In this document: positions 34,972 through 44,628 of the stretch, one piece after another
Layout of the letters: each line of letters opens with the position of its first letter
Position numbering within the stretch: the first letter of the stretch is position 1
Assembly (NCBI RefSeq): GCF_018129995.1
Contig: NZ_JAFCKS010000002.1
Location: forward strand, 620,001 to 684,000
Length of the DNA stretch: 64,000 bases
Reading direction: 5' to 3'
DNA from: Bradyrhizobium sp. SZCCT0153
GTDB taxonomy: Bacteria > Pseudomonadota > Alphaproteobacteria > Rhizobiales > Xanthobacteraceae
Translations under genes and position numbers: made by a program
The notes under the pieces: generated by a model
Databases searched by the model: none
What the model saw: only the letters and a program-made list of their open reading frames with translations
What the model was told of the DNA's origin: nothing

Positions 34972-37101
34972 ATGTCCAATTCCAAAGATGCCGTCCGCAA
35001 GGTGCTCGACCAGGTCAAGGCGGACAACCGCACCAGCCTGACGGCGCCGGAAGGCAAGCTGGTCTGCGACGCCTACGTCATTCCGGTGCCGAAGGAAGGC
35101 GTGGCGAAGTCGGCCGGCGAGGCCGGCAAGATGGCCTCCTCGATGGGCTTCCCGGTGGTGATGAAGATCGTCTCGCCGGACATTCTCCACAAGACCGAAG
35201 CCGGCGGAGTCATCGTCGGCCTCAAGACGGCGCAGGATGCCGAGAAGGCCTACGAGACCATTCTCGGCAACGCCAGGAAGTACAAGTCCGACGCCAAGAT
35301 CGAAGGCGTCCAGGTCCAGCAGATGCTGGCCGGCGGCACCGAGGTGATCGTCGGCTCGATCACCGACGGCTCGTTCGGCAAGCTCGTCGCCTTCGGCCTC
35401 GGCGGCGTGCTGGTCGAAGTGCTGAAGGACATCACCTTCCGCCTCGCGCCGGCGACCAGGGAAGATGCGCTCTCGATGCTCGACGGCATCCAGGCGCATG
35501 AGATCTTGAAGGGCGTTCGCGGCGGAGAGCCGGTAAACCGCACGGCGCTGGCCGATGTGATCGTTAAGGTCTCGCAGCTCGTCACCGATTTCCCTGAAAT
35601 CGTCGAGCTCGATCTCAACCCGGTGTTTGCGACGGCGAAGGACGCGATCGCCGCCGACGTCCGCATCGTCGTCGATTTCGCCTATGTGCCCAAGCCGAAG
35701 CCGCGCCCGACCGAAGAGATCGTCGCGGCCATGAGCCGTATCATGCAGCCGAAGGGCGTCGCCGTGATCGGCGCCTCCGCCGAGGACGGCAAGATCGGCA
35801 ACTCCGTGATGAAGAACCTGATCAACGGCGGCTACAAGGGCGAGATCTATCCGATCCACCCGAAAGCACCGGAGATTCTCGGCTACAAGGCCTACAGGAG
35901 CGTCAAGGACGTACCGGGCGTGATCGACACCGCGGTGTTCGCGATCCCCGCCAAGTTCGTTGCCGGCGCGCTCGTTGAATGCGGTGAGAAGAAAATCCCG
36001 GGTGCGGTTCTGATCCCGTCGGGCTTCGCCGAAGCCGGCGCGCCCGAGCTGCAGGCCGAGATCGTCGAGATCGGCAAGAAGTACGACATCCGCCTGATGG
36101 GGCCGAACATCTACGGCTTCTACTATACGCCCGCCAATCTCTGCGCGACCTTCTGCACCGCCTACGACGTCAAGGGCCACGCGGCGCTGTCCTCGCAGTC
36201 GGGCGGCATCGGCATGGCCATCATCGGCTTCTCGCGCTCGGCCAAGATGGGCGTGTCCGCGATCGTCGGCCTCGGCAACAAGTCCGACATTGACGAGGAC
36301 GATCTGCTCGCTTTCTTCGAGCAGGACCCGAACACGAACCTGATCGCTCAGCATTGCGAGGATCTCAAGGACGGCCGCGCCTTCGCGGAAGCCGCCAAGC
36401 GCGTCTCCAGGAAGAAGCCGGTCGTCGTGCTCAAGGCCGGCCGCACCTCGGCCGGCGCCAAGGCGGCCTCGTCGCACACCGGCGCGCTCGCCGGCAACGA
36501 CAAGATCTACGAGGACGTCCTGGCGCAGTCCGGCGTGATCCGCGCCCGCAGCCTGCGGCAACTGCTCGAATTCGCCCGCGGCGTGCCGGTGCTGCCGACG
36601 CCGAAGGGCGAGAACGTGCTGATCATCACCGGTGCCGGCGGCTCGGGCGTGCTGCTGTCGGACTCCTGCGTCGACAACGGCCTGTCGCTGATGTCGATGC
36701 CGCCGGATCTGGATGCGGCCTTCCGCAAGTTCATCCCGCCGTTCGGCGCGGCCGGCAATCCCGTGGACATCACCGGCGGCGAGCCGCCGATCACCTATGT
36801 CAACACGGTCAAGCTCGGCCTGTCGGATGAACGCATCCACTCGCTGATCCTCGGCTACTGGCACACCATCGTCACGCCGCCGATGGTGTTCGCCCGCAAC
36901 ATGGTCGAGGTGAAGAAGGAGATGGAGGCCAAGGGTTTCGTGAAGCCGATCGTGGCCTCGCTCGCCGGCGACGTCGAGGTCGAGGAAGCTGCCGAATATC
37001 TGTACCAGAACGGTATCCCGGCCTATGCCTACTCGACCGAACTGCCGGTCGAGGTCCTAGGCGCCAAGTACAAATGGGCGCGCGGGGCAGGGCTGCTCTG
37101 A
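34972..37101 (+). CDS. ADP-forming acyl-CoA synthetase family protein, linked to oxalate genes
   Basis: 709 residues. An N-terminal ATP-grasp domain (about 10-230, with HKTEAGGVIVGL and ELDLNPVFA) precedes the CoA-binding Rossmann domain (KGVAVIGASAEDGKIGNSVMKNL near 260-282) and the succinyl-CoA ligase-like domain (SQSGGIGMAIIGFSR; SSHTGALAG with the phosphorylated His). The ATP-grasp-first order is the reverse of the common single-chain acetate-CoA ligases. It could activate oxalate, formate or acetate to prime the Frc/Oxc cycle; substrate is inference. Start at 34972 has GGAGAAG 5 bases upstream. Divergent from gntR behind a shared operator. Confidence 0.85.
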   Translation: MSNSKDAVRKVLDQVKADNRTSLTAPEGKLVCDAYVIPVPKEGVAKSAGEAGKMASSMGFPVVMKIVSPDILHKTEAGGVIVGLKTAQDAEKAYETILGNARKYKSDAKIEGVQVQQMLAGGTEVIVGSITDGSFGKLVAFGLGGVLVEVLKDITFRLAPATREDALSMLDGIQAHEILKGVRGGEPVNRTALADVIVKVSQLVTDFPEIVELDLNPVFATAKDAIAADVRIVVDFAYVPKPKPRPTEEIVAAMSRIMQPKGVAVIGASAEDGKIGNSVMKNLINGGYKGEIYPIHPKAPEILGYKAYRSVKDVPGVIDTAVFAIPAKFVAGALVECGEKKIPGAVLIPSGFAEAGAPELQAEIVEIGKKYDIRLMGPNIYGFYYTPANLCATFCTAYDVKGHAALSSQSGGIGMAIIGFSRSAKMGVSAIVGLGNKSDIDEDDLLAFFEQDPNTNLIAQHCEDLKDGRAFAEAAKRVSRKKPVVVLKAGRTSAGAKAASSHTGALAGNDKIYEDVLAQSGVIRARSLRQLLEFARGVPVLPTPKGENVLIITGAGGSGVLLSDSCVDNGLSLMSMPPDLDAAFRKFIPPFGAAGNPVDITGGEPPITYVNTVKLGLSDERIHSLILGYWHTIVTPPMVFARNMVEVKKEMEAKGFVKPIVASLAGDVEVEEAAEYLYQNGIPAYAYSTELPVEVLGAKYKWARGAGLL

Positions 37102-37117
37102 GACGACGATACCCATT

Positions 37118-37145
37118 CACCTCTCCCCGCGTGCGGGGAGAGGTG
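37118..37145. repeat. Short hairpin repeat after the acyl-CoA synthetase gene
   Basis: Perfect 13-base stem (CACCTCTCCCCGC / GCGGGGAGAGGTG) with a 2-base loop, 16 bases beyond the stop. Same CCTCTCCC/GGGAGAGG type as the hairpins at 43573-43686. It may act as a transcript end before the IclR gene but has no U tract. Confidence 0.7.
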
Positions 37146-37162
37146 AGAACAGTCAGGTCGCG

Positions 37163-38011
37163 ATGAGCAAGAACGTGATCCGGCGCAAATCGCTCGAGCC
37201 CAGGTCGCCCGTGGAGGCCGATCACGAGGCGCGCGACGGCGGCGTGCAGTCCGTCGACCGCGCGCTGTCGATCCTCGAGACGCTCGCCGAAGACGACGAG
37301 GGCTATCGCCTCAGCGACCTCGCCGTGCGGACCGGCCTGTCGGCCTCCACCGTCCACCGCCTGCTCGCCACGCTGGAAAGCCGCCGCTTCGTGCAGTTCG
37401 ACCGTGCCGAATCCAAATGGCATGTCGGCGTGCGCAGCTTCACGGTGGGCGCGAGTTTTGCCCGGCGGCGCAATTTCACGGCGCAGGCGATTCCGTACCT
37501 GCGCAAGCTGCGCGATCTCACCCGTGAAACCGCCAATCTCGCTGTCGTCGACGACGAGTTCATCATCGTGCTGACGCGCATGGAGAGCCGCGAGATCATG
37601 CGCTCGCTGACCAAGGTCGGCGGCCGCGTTCCCATGGTGACGTCGGGCGTCGGCAAGGCGGTGCTCGCGACCTATTCCGACGAGGACGTCGGCGCCGTCA
37701 TCCGTCATCACGGCATGCCGCGCCTGACGGAGAAATCCATCGTGCGTCCGAGCGACCTCTTCAAGGAACTCGCGACGATCCGGAAGCAAGGTTTTGCGGT
37801 GGACGACGAAGAGGCCGAGATGGGTCTGCGCTGCGTCGCCGCCGTGGTCTACAATGCGCTCGCCGAGCCGCTCGCCGCGATCTCCGTCTCAGGTCTGACC
37901 AGCCGCGTCACCGACGCCCGGCTGCCGGAGATCGGCCGCGTGGTGCGGGATGTGGCGGCGGAACTGACGGCGGCACTGGGCGGCGTGATGCCGGCGGCCA
38001 AGCCGGATTGA
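37163..38011 (+). CDS. IclR-family transcriptional regulator
   Basis: 282 residues. N-terminal winged HTH (VQSVDRALSILETLAED ... LSDLAVRTGLSASTVHRLLATLESRRFVQF, about 28-85) and C-terminal IclR effector domain ending with AAVVYNALAEPLAAISVSGL. IclR proteins sense small carboxylates such as glyoxylate or acetate. It sits between the oxalate genes and, 3 kb on, the glyoxylate carboligase cluster, so control of gcl or the synthetase is plausible but unproven. ATG 37163 has only a weak purine stretch upstream. Confidence 0.9.
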   Translation: MSKNVIRRKSLEPRSPVEADHEARDGGVQSVDRALSILETLAEDDEGYRLSDLAVRTGLSASTVHRLLATLESRRFVQFDRAESKWHVGVRSFTVGASFARRRNFTAQAIPYLRKLRDLTRETANLAVVDDEFIIVLTRMESREIMRSLTKVGGRVPMVTSGVGKAVLATYSDEDVGAVIRHHGMPRLTEKSIVRPSDLFKELATIRKQGFAVDDEEAEMGLRCVAAVVYNALAEPLAAISVSGLTSRVTDARLPEIGRVVRDVAAELTAALGGVMPAAKPD

Positions 38012-38116
38012 GCAGAGTTTGCGTTCCGGCGCGCCTCTTGAAAAATCAGGTCTGGCGGCAAGAGCCCCAACATCGGTATATCGATCAACCGTTGTCGCAT
38101 CCTTTTGGGGAATGTC

Positions 38117-38917
38117 ATGCCGTCCGAGCTCCGTTCGCCCCGTCTTGCCGTCCTGATCGATGCCGACAACGCGTCCGCCAAGATCGCGGATGGACTGTTC
38201 GAGGAGATTGCCAAGATCGGCGAGGCCAGCGTTCGCCGCATCTACGGCGATTTCTCCAATGCCAGGTCCAGGGGCTGGGCCGACATCCTGTCCAAACACG
38301 CCATCATCCCGCAGCAGCAGTTTGCCTATACGACTGGGAAGAATGCGTCCGACATCACCCTGGTCATCGACGCCATGGACCTGCTTCACAGCGGCCGGTT
38401 CGACGGCTTTTGCCTGGTGTCGTCCGACAGCGACTTTACCCGCCTGGCCGCCCGCATCCGGGAGCAGGGCATCGACGTCTTCGGGTTCGGCGAGCAGAAG
38501 ACGCCGGAGAGCTTCCGGCAAGCCTGCCGCAGGTTCGTCTACACGGAGAACCTGCTGGCCGCCCCGGCGAACACACAGGAGGCCGCCTCGAGATCGGCGT
38601 CGCTTCAGCCGCTTGATGCGGCGACCCCCATCATCAAGAAGGTCATTACCCAGATGGAGAGCGAGGACGGCTGGGTGACGCTCGGGGAAGTCGGCCGCCA
38701 GCTTGCCAACCTCGCTTCCGATTTCGATCCGAGAACGTTCGGCTTCCGCAAGCTGAGTGACCTCGTGCGAAAGACGAATTCCTTCGAGATCGACGAGCAG
38801 AATGGGAGGTCGATGCGGATCCGGGTCAAGCCCGCTGCCGCACCAGCCCCGAGACGGCGGAACTCGCGCAGACCTGCAAGGCCAGGGACGCCAGGCGGTT
38901 CGCCGCCCAAGGCGTAA
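38117..38917 (+). CDS. NYN-domain (LabA-like) putative ribonuclease with C-terminal OST-HTH
   Basis: 266 residues. N-terminal PIN-like NYN domain with the acidic residues AVLIDADNAS, DITLVIDAMD and VSSDSDFTRLA that coordinate metal in this family; then a linker and a LOTUS/OST-HTH-like domain (about 170-240: IIKKVITQMESEDGWVTLGEVG ... LVRKTNSFEI). A basic Pro/Arg tail follows. The combination suggests RNA binding and cleavage. Start MPSELRSPR at 38117 has GGGGA 5-6 bases upstream. Single gene, unrelated to its metabolic neighbours. Confidence 0.88.
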   Translation: MPSELRSPRLAVLIDADNASAKIADGLFEEIAKIGEASVRRIYGDFSNARSRGWADILSKHAIIPQQQFAYTTGKNASDITLVIDAMDLLHSGRFDGFCLVSSDSDFTRLAARIREQGIDVFGFGEQKTPESFRQACRRFVYTENLLAAPANTQEAASRSASLQPLDAATPIIKKVITQMESEDGWVTLGEVGRQLANLASDFDPRTFGFRKLSDLVRKTNSFEIDEQNGRSMRIRVKPAAAPAPRRRNSRRPARPGTPGGSPPKA

Positions 38918-39002
38918 GCAGGACCTGCCGTTATATTTGCGCTTGCCCGGTCCGGCGCAGGGCGTAACCATCGCGTGGCCATAACGCCATGCGAGGGTCC
39001 CG

Positions 39003-40805
39003 ATGACCAAACTCACCCGCTTCGCCGTCGCACCCCTGCATTCGATGACCCGGCGTCTGGCCGATGTCGCTTCCGCGCGTCTCGGGCCGGATCTCGTCGT
39101 CACCGGCGCGCGGGTGCTCTCGACCTATTCGGAACGCATTCATCCCGGGCGGGAGGTCTGGATCACCGGTGGCCGCATCGCTGCCGTGAAGCCGGCCGGC
39201 ATGGCCAGGAAGGTGTGGAGCGACGTTGCGGTTTATGACGCGGCCGGCGGCATTATCGCGCCGGGGTTGGTCGACCCGCACATCCACATCGAATCCTCGA
39301 TGGTGACGGCCTGCGCCTATGCCGAGGCCGCGCTCCTCAACGGCACCACCACGATCTTCTGCGACAGCCACGAGATCGGCAACGTCATGGACGTCGCCGG
39401 CGTCGAGGCGATGCTCGAGGATGCGCGCGAGGCGCCGCTCTCGATCTTCCTGACGGTGCCGTCGACGGTGCCGGCCACGTCGGCGGAACTGGAGACCGCC
39501 GGCGGCGATCTCACGCCCGACAAGATCGCCGCCCTGTTCGACCGCTGGCCGGAAGCCGTCGCGCTCGGCGAGAAGATGGATTTCGTGCCTGTCGCCATGG
39601 GCGACGAGCGCAGTCATGCGATCCTCGCCGCCGCCTTGAAGCGCGGACGCCCGGTGTCCGGACACGTCTACGGCCGCGAGTTTGTGGCGGCCTATGCGGC
39701 GTCTGGCGTCACCGATACGCACGAGGCGATCGACCGCGACATCGCCGACGATTTGCTCGATGCCGGCGTCTGGGTCTTCCTGCGCGGGGGACCGCCGACT
39801 ACGCCGTGGCACTCGCTGCCGCAGGCGATCCGGACCATCACCGAGCTCGGCGCCTCGCACAAGCGCACCGCGGTGTGCACCGACGACCGCGATGCCGACG
39901 ACCTCCTTCTGTTCGGTCTCGACTGGGTGGTGCGCGAGGCCGTGAAAGCGGGGATGTCGCCCGAGCAAGCATGGTCGATGGGCTCGCTGCATGGCGCGAC
40001 GCGCTTCAACATGGACAGCGACATCGGCGGGCTCGGCGGTGGCCGCCGCGCCGATCTGGTGCTGACGGACGACAATCTAAAGCCGCAATGCACCTGGTAT
40101 GGCGGCGAGCTCGTGGTCGAGAACCGCAAGATCACCTCCCGGCTCGATCAGGCGCTGTCGCAGCGCTATCAATATCCAAAGGCGGCCTATGCGACCGTGA
40201 AGCTGCCCGAGAAGGTCAAGCTGACGCCGGCGCTGCCGGCCAAGGCCTGCACCGTCAACGCGATCAGGACCGCACTGCCGGGCATCACGCTGATCCACGA
40301 GAAGGTCGCGATCGAGCCCGCAAAGGACTGGCCGTCGCTGTTCGCGCGCTATGGCCTGTGCTTCGTCACGGTGGTCGAGCGCCACGGCAAATCCGCCGGC
40401 AACGTCGCCTATGGCCTGCTGAAGGACTTTGGCCTGAAGCGGGGCGCGGTCGCTTCCAGCGTCGGGCACGACAGCCACAACATCATCGTTGCCGGCACCA
40501 ACGAGGGCGACATGCAAGTGGCGATTGCCGCGATCAAGCAACACCAGGGCGCCGTCTGTGTCGTCGCCGACGGCAAGGTGAGGGCGCTGGTTCCGCTGCC
40601 GATCGCCGGCCTGCTGTCCGACAAGCGCGTCACCGAGGTGGCCGAAGAGGTTAAGGTGTTGAAGAAGGAATGGGCGGAAGCCGGCTGCACCATCCCCTAC
40701 ATGGGCTTCAATCTGATTCCGCTATCGGTCATTCCGGAAATTCGCATCACCGACAAGGGCCTCGTGCTGGTGCCGCAGATGGAGCTGGCGCCGCTGTTCG
40801 AGTGA
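39003..40805 (+). CDS. ade: Adenine deaminase
   Basis: Amidohydrolase converting adenine to hypoxanthine and ammonia. 600 residues, normal for the family. Metal-binding motif [13 protein letters not shown] near 85-97, ending part of the active site at GDERSHAIL and [11 protein letters not shown], and the C-terminal domain with [17 protein letters not shown], which distinguishes adenine deaminases from other amidohydrolases. A GAGGG box lies 6 bases before ATG 39003. Purine salvage ends in glyoxylate via allantoin in some bacteria, so placement before gcl may be meaningful. Confidence 0.93.
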   Translation: MTKLTRFAVAPLHSMTRRLADVASARLGPDLVVTGARVLSTYSERIHPGREVWITGGRIAAVKPAGMARKVWSDVAVYDAAGGIIAPGLVDPHIHIESSMVTACAYAEAALLNGTTTIFCDSHEIGNVMDVAGVEAMLEDAREAPLSIFLTVPSTVPATSAELETAGGDLTPDKIAALFDRWPEAVALGEKMDFVPVAMGDERSHAILAAALKRGRPVSGHVYGREFVAAYAASGVTDTHEAIDRDIADDLLDAGVWVFLRGGPPTTPWHSLPQAIRTITELGASHKRTAVCTDDRDADDLLLFGLDWVVREAVKAGMSPEQAWSMGSLHGATRFNMDSDIGGLGGGRRADLVLTDDNLKPQCTWYGGELVVENRKITSRLDQALSQRYQYPKAAYATVKLPEKVKLTPALPAKACTVNAIRTALPGITLIHEKVAIEPAKDWPSLFARYGLCFVTVVERHGKSAGNVAYGLLKDFGLKRGAVASSVGHDSHNIIVAGTNEGDMQVAIAAIKQHQGAVCVVADGKVRALVPLPIAGLLSDKRVTEVAEEVKVLKKEWAEAGCTIPYMGFNLIPLSVIPEIRITDKGLVLVPQMELAPLFE

Positions 40806-40852
40806 TCCGCTTTCACGCCTGTCTTCGCCTAACTGACTGAAGCCGCCGCGAT

Positions 40853-40880
40853 TTTTCCGCGGCTGCCGCATCGTGGAAAA
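40853..40880 (+). promoter_or_regulatory. Inverted repeat upstream of gcl
   Basis: TTTTCC-N16-GGAAAA in the 152-base gap before gcl. GGAAA/TTTCC half sites resemble those of IclR-type regulators, and an IclR gene lies nearby, but the long spacer and partial overlap with a GCCGCG hairpin make this tentative. Confidence 0.3.
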
Positions 40881-40957
40881 TAAAATCGATCTCGTTGAGA
40901 TCGCATCTTGCGCGCCTGATGATCCCGCTCGCTGACGCAACCTGAGCGAGGTCCGAT

Positions 40958-42748
40958 ATGGCGAAGATGCGAGCTATCGATGCTGCCGTGCGTATCCTGG
41001 AGAAGGAAGGTATCTCGACCGCCTTCGGCGTTCCCGGGGCTGCGATCAACCCGCTTTACTCGGCGCTGAAGAAGCGCGGCTCGATCCGCCACATTCTTGC
41101 GCGCCATGTCGAGGGCGCCTCGCACATGGCCGAGGGCTACACGCGGGCGAAGGCCGGCAATATCGGCGTCTGCATCGGCACGTCGGGGCCGGCGGGAACC
41201 GACATGATCACCGGGCTCTATTCGGCGATCGCCGATTCCATTCCGATCCTCTGCATCACCGGCCAGGCGCCGCGCGCACGGCTCTACAAGGAGGATTTTC
41301 AGGCGGTGGATATCGAGTCGATCGCAAAGCCCGTGACCAAATGGGCGGTGACGGTGCGCGAGCCGGCGCTGGTGCCGCGCGTGTTCAGCCAGGCGTTTCA
41401 CGTGATGCGCTCGGGGCGGCCGGGACCGGTGCTGATCGACATGCCGCTCGACGTGCAACTCGCCGAGATCGAGTTCGACGACGAGACCTATGAGCCGCTG
41501 CCGGTCTACAAGCCAGCCGCGACGCGCAAGCAGGTCGAGAAGGCGCTGGACATGCTCAACGCCGCCGAGCGTCCGCTGATCGTCGCGGGTGGCGGCGTCA
41601 TCAACGCCGACGCCTCGGACCTCCTGGTCGAATTCGCCGAGATCGCGAACGTGCCGGTAGTGCCGACATTGATGGGGTGGGGCGCCATCCCCGACGACCA
41701 CGTGCTGATGGCCGGCATGGTCGGCCTTCAGACCAGCCACCGCTACGGCAACGCCACGATGCTCGAATCCGATTTCGTGCTCGGTATCGGCAACCGCTGG
41801 GCCAACCGTCACACCGGCTCGGTCGAGACCTACACCAAGGGCCGCACCTTCGTGCATGTCGACATCGAGCCGACCCAGATCGGGCGGGTGTTCAATCCCG
41901 ATCTCGGCATCGTCTCGGACGCCAAGGCCGCGCTTGAACTCTTCGTCGCCGTCGCCAGGGAGTGGCGCCGGTCGGGCAGGCTCCGCGAGCGCCAGGCGTG
42001 GCCCGCGGCCTGCCGCGATCGCAAGCGATCGATGCTGCGCAAGAGCCATTTCGACAACGTCCCGATCAAGCCGCAGCGCGTCTACGAGGAGATGAACAAG
42101 GCTTTCGGCCGCGATACCACCTATGTTACCGTGATCGGCCTGTCGCAGATCGCCGGCGCGCAGTTTCTGGGTGTCTACAAGCCGCGCAACTGGATCAATG
42201 CGGGGCAGGCAGGTCCGCTCGGCTGGACGCTGCCCGCCGCGCTCGGTGTGCGTGCGGCGTGTCCCGATCGCGCCATCGTCGCGCTCTCCGGCGACTACGA
42301 CTTCCAGTTCCTGATCGAGGAGCTGGCGGTCGGCGCGCAGTTCAATCTGCCCTACATCCACGTCGTCGTGAACAATTCCTATCTCGGCCTGATCCGTCAG
42401 GCCCAGCGCGGCTTCGACATGGACTACCACGTCCAGCTCTCCTTCGAGAACATCAACGCGCCCGAACTCGGCGGCTACGGCGTCGACCATGTCGCAGTCG
42501 CCGAGGGGCTCGGCTGCAAGGCGATCCGCGTCACCGACCCGAAGGACTCGCAGGCCGCATTCGCGACCGCGCGCGAGCTGATGGCGAAGCATCGCGTGCC
42601 CGTGGTGGTCGAGTTCATCCTCGAACGCGTCACCAACATCGCGATGGGCACGGAGATCGACAACATCGTCGAGTTCGAGGAGGTGCTGGATCTGCCACTC
42701 GACGAGGTCGAGCGGGCGCGGCCGGGCGTGTTGCAGCCGGCAGAGTAG
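40958..42748 (+). CDS. gcl: Glyoxylate carboligase (tartronate-semialdehyde synthase)
   Basis: TPP- and FAD-dependent enzyme joining two glyoxylates to tartronate semialdehyde and CO2. 596 residues. Diagnostic is Val51 in [15 protein letters not shown]: Gcl uniquely replaces the otherwise conserved TPP-activating Glu with Val. The PP domain has [16 protein letters not shown] and [15 protein letters not shown]. Start [11 protein letters not shown] at 40958 follows GCGAGG. First of three genes turning glyoxylate into glycerate, with hyi 12 bases downstream. Links to the oxalate genes if oxalyl-CoA is reduced to glyoxylate. Confidence 0.97.
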   Translation: MAKMRAIDAAVRILEKEGISTAFGVPGAAINPLYSALKKRGSIRHILARHVEGASHMAEGYTRAKAGNIGVCIGTSGPAGTDMITGLYSAIADSIPILCITGQAPRARLYKEDFQAVDIESIAKPVTKWAVTVREPALVPRVFSQAFHVMRSGRPGPVLIDMPLDVQLAEIEFDDETYEPLPVYKPAATRKQVEKALDMLNAAERPLIVAGGGVINADASDLLVEFAEIANVPVVPTLMGWGAIPDDHVLMAGMVGLQTSHRYGNATMLESDFVLGIGNRWANRHTGSVETYTKGRTFVHVDIEPTQIGRVFNPDLGIVSDAKAALELFVAVAREWRRSGRLRERQAWPAACRDRKRSMLRKSHFDNVPIKPQRVYEEMNKAFGRDTTYVTVIGLSQIAGAQFLGVYKPRNWINAGQAGPLGWTLPAALGVRAACPDRAIVALSGDYDFQFLIEELAVGAQFNLPYIHVVVNNSYLGLIRQAQRGFDMDYHVQLSFENINAPELGGYGVDHVAVAEGLGCKAIRVTDPKDSQAAFATARELMAKHRVPVVVEFILERVTNIAMGTEIDNIVEFEEVLDLPLDEVERARPGVLQPAE

Positions 42749-42760
42749 GAGCACAGCATC

Positions 42761-43546
42761 ATGCCGAAATTTGCCGCCAACCTCACCATGCTCTTCAACG
42801 AGATGCCGTTCGTCGACCGCTTTGCCGCGGCGAAGGCGGCGGGCTTTTCCGGGGTGGAGTACCTCTTCCCCTATGATTTCGACAAGGCGCTGTTGCGCGA
42901 GCAGCTCGATGACCATGGGCTGACGCAGGTGCTGCACAATCTGCCAGCCGGAAACTGGGCAGCGGGTGAGCGCGGCATCGCGATCCTGCCTGATCGCGTC
43001 GCCGAATTCCGCGACGGCGTGTTCCGCGCTATCGACTATGCCAAGGCGCTCGATTGCGAGCAGCTCAACTGCCTGGTCGGCATCGCGCCTGTCGACGCCG
43101 ATCCGCGCGAGCTCAACGAGACGCTGGTCGGGAACCTGCGCTTCGCCGCCTCGACGCTGGCGCGGGAGAACATCAAGCTGCTGGTCGAGCCGATCAACAC
43201 GCTCGACATTCCCGGCTTCCACCTCAACGGTACCGAACAGGCAGTGCAGCTGATCTCCGAGGTGAGGTCGAACAATCTCTTCATCCAGTACGACATCTAT
43301 CACATGCAGATCATGGAGGGCGATCTTGCCCGCACCATGCAGGAATATCTGCCCCGGATCGCGCACATCCAGCTCGCCGACAATCCCGGCCGCCACGAGC
43401 CCGGCACCGGCGAGATCAACTATCCGTTCCTGTTCCGCCACCTCGACGCGATCGGTTATCGCGGCTGGATCGGCTGCGAATACAAGCCGCGCACCACGAC
43501 GCTGGAAGGCCTGTCCTGGCACGCCGCGCAGACATTCGAGACGTGA
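42761..43546 (+). CDS. hyi: Hydroxypyruvate isomerase
   Basis: TIM-barrel enzyme of 261 residues interconverting hydroxypyruvate and tartronate semialdehyde. N terminus MPKFAANLTMLFNEMPFVDRFAAAKAAGF is characteristic of Hyi, with the metal and catalytic Glu residues in LVEPINTLDIPGF and GCEYKP, and His in YDIYHMQIMEGDL and QLADNPGRHEPGTG. Twelve bases after gcl, so co-transcribed with it. Confidence 0.95.
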   Translation: MPKFAANLTMLFNEMPFVDRFAAAKAAGFSGVEYLFPYDFDKALLREQLDDHGLTQVLHNLPAGNWAAGERGIAILPDRVAEFRDGVFRAIDYAKALDCEQLNCLVGIAPVDADPRELNETLVGNLRFAASTLARENIKLLVEPINTLDIPGFHLNGTEQAVQLISEVRSNNLFIQYDIYHMQIMEGDLARTMQEYLPRIAHIQLADNPGRHEPGTGEINYPFLFRHLDAIGYRGWIGCEYKPRTTTLEGLSWHAAQTFET

Positions 43547-43572
43547 AACTGTAGCCGCAGCGACGGTGCGCT

Positions 43573-43686
43573 CCCTCTCCCACCTGCGGGAGAGGGGAGG
43601 GCTCGTTGAGGTGCACTGAGAAAATCCCCGGTGGAAGGAGCCCTCACCCGGCGCTCTGCGCCGACCTCTCCCGCAAGCGGGAGAGG
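43573..43686. repeat. Dispersed hairpin repeat cluster between hyi and glxR
   Basis: Three stems in ~115 bases: CCCTCTCCC/GGGAGAGGG (43573-43596), CGGCGC-TCT-GCGCCG (43649-43663) and a perfect 10-base CCTCTCCCGC-AA-GCGGGAGAGG (43665-43686). The combination ...GAGCCCTCACCCGGCGC...CCTCTCCCGC is a recurrent intergenic repeat in Bradyrhizobiaceae by my recollection. It splits the glyoxylate operon and may influence mRNA stability between hyi and glxR. Confidence 0.75.
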
Positions 43687-43740
43687 AGCACCGAGCGCGT
43701 GGATGAAACTTCACTAATGCAACTGAGAGAAACCAAAACC

Positions 43741-44628
43741 ATGATCGAAATCGGCTTCATCGGACTTGGCACCATGGGACGGCCGATGGCCGGCCATCTT
43801 CTGGCCGCTGGTCATCGCGTTCTCCTGCATGACGTCGCCCCGGTCCCGCCCGAGCTGATCGCGGCCGGCGGTGTCGCCTGCAAGTCGGGCAAGGAGGTCG
43901 CGGAGGAGGCCGATGCCGTCATCATCATGGTGCCGGATACGCCGCATGTGGAAGCCGTGCTGTTCGGCAAGGACGGCGTTGCCAGTGGTATCTCCAAGGG
44001 CAAGATCGTGGTCGACATGAGCTCGATCTCGCCGCTCGCAACGAAAGAGTTCGCAAAGAAGATCGAGGCACTCGGCGCGGATTATCTCGACGCCCCGGTG
44101 TCGGGCGGGGAGGTCGGTGCCAAGGCGGCGAGCCTCACCATCATGGTCGGCGGCCCCGAGCGCGCCTTTGGCACCATGAAGCCGGTCTTCGACAGGATGG
44201 GCAAGAACGTCACCCGGGTCGGCGCCAATGGTGATGGCCAGACGACGAAGGTAGCCAACCAGATCATCGTCGCGCTGACGATCGAGGCGGTGAGCGAAGC
44301 GCTGCTGTTCGCATCGAAGGCCGGCGCGGATCCGGCGCTGGTGCGGCAGGCACTGATGGGCGGCTTTGCGTCGTCGCGCATTCTCGAGGTGCATGGCGAG
44401 CGCATGGTGAAGCGCAATTTCGATCCGGGTTTTCGCATCGAGCTGCACCAGAAGGATCTCAACCTCGCGCTCGAAGGCGCCCGCGCGCTCGGCCTGTCGC
44501 TGCCGAGCACGGCAGTGGCGCAGCAATTGTTCTCGTCCTGCACCGCGCATGGCGGCAAGGGTTGGGACCACTCGGCGATGGTGCGCGCGCTGGAACTGAT
44601 GGCAGGGCACGAGATTTCGGCGGTGTAA
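43741..44628 (+). CDS. glxR: 2-hydroxy-3-oxopropionate (tartronate semialdehyde) reductase
   Basis: Beta-hydroxyacid dehydrogenase of 295 residues that reduces tartronate semialdehyde to glycerate with NAD(P)H. Rossmann motif IGFIGLGTMGRPMAGHLLAAGH at the N terminus, substrate motif LDAPVSGGEVGAKAASLTIMVGG, and the catalytic Lys in GDGQTTKVANQIIVALTIEA. The start MIEIGFIGLG at 43741 fits the family; the frame open from 43606 runs through the repeat. Follows gcl and hyi, completing the glycerate route. Confidence 0.94.
   Translation: MIEIGFIGLGTMGRPMAGHLLAAGHRVLLHDVAPVPPELIAAGGVACKSGKEVAEEADAVIIMVPDTPHVEAVLFGKDGVASGISKGKIVVDMSSISPLATKEFAKKIEALGADYLDAPVSGGEVGAKAASLTIMVGGPERAFGTMKPVFDRMGKNVTRVGANGDGQTTKVANQIIVALTIEAVSEALLFASKAGADPALVRQALMGGFASSRILEVHGERMVKRNFDPGFRIELHQKDLNLALEGARALGLSLPSTAVAQQLFSSCTAHGGKGWDHSAMVRALELMAGHEISAV

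Noticed and set aside
40829..43714. 961-codon open frame antisense to gcl and hyi
   Set aside because: Arg/His/Asp-rich product with no domain; it mirrors codon-position G+C bias of gcl-hyi, which have full family signatures.
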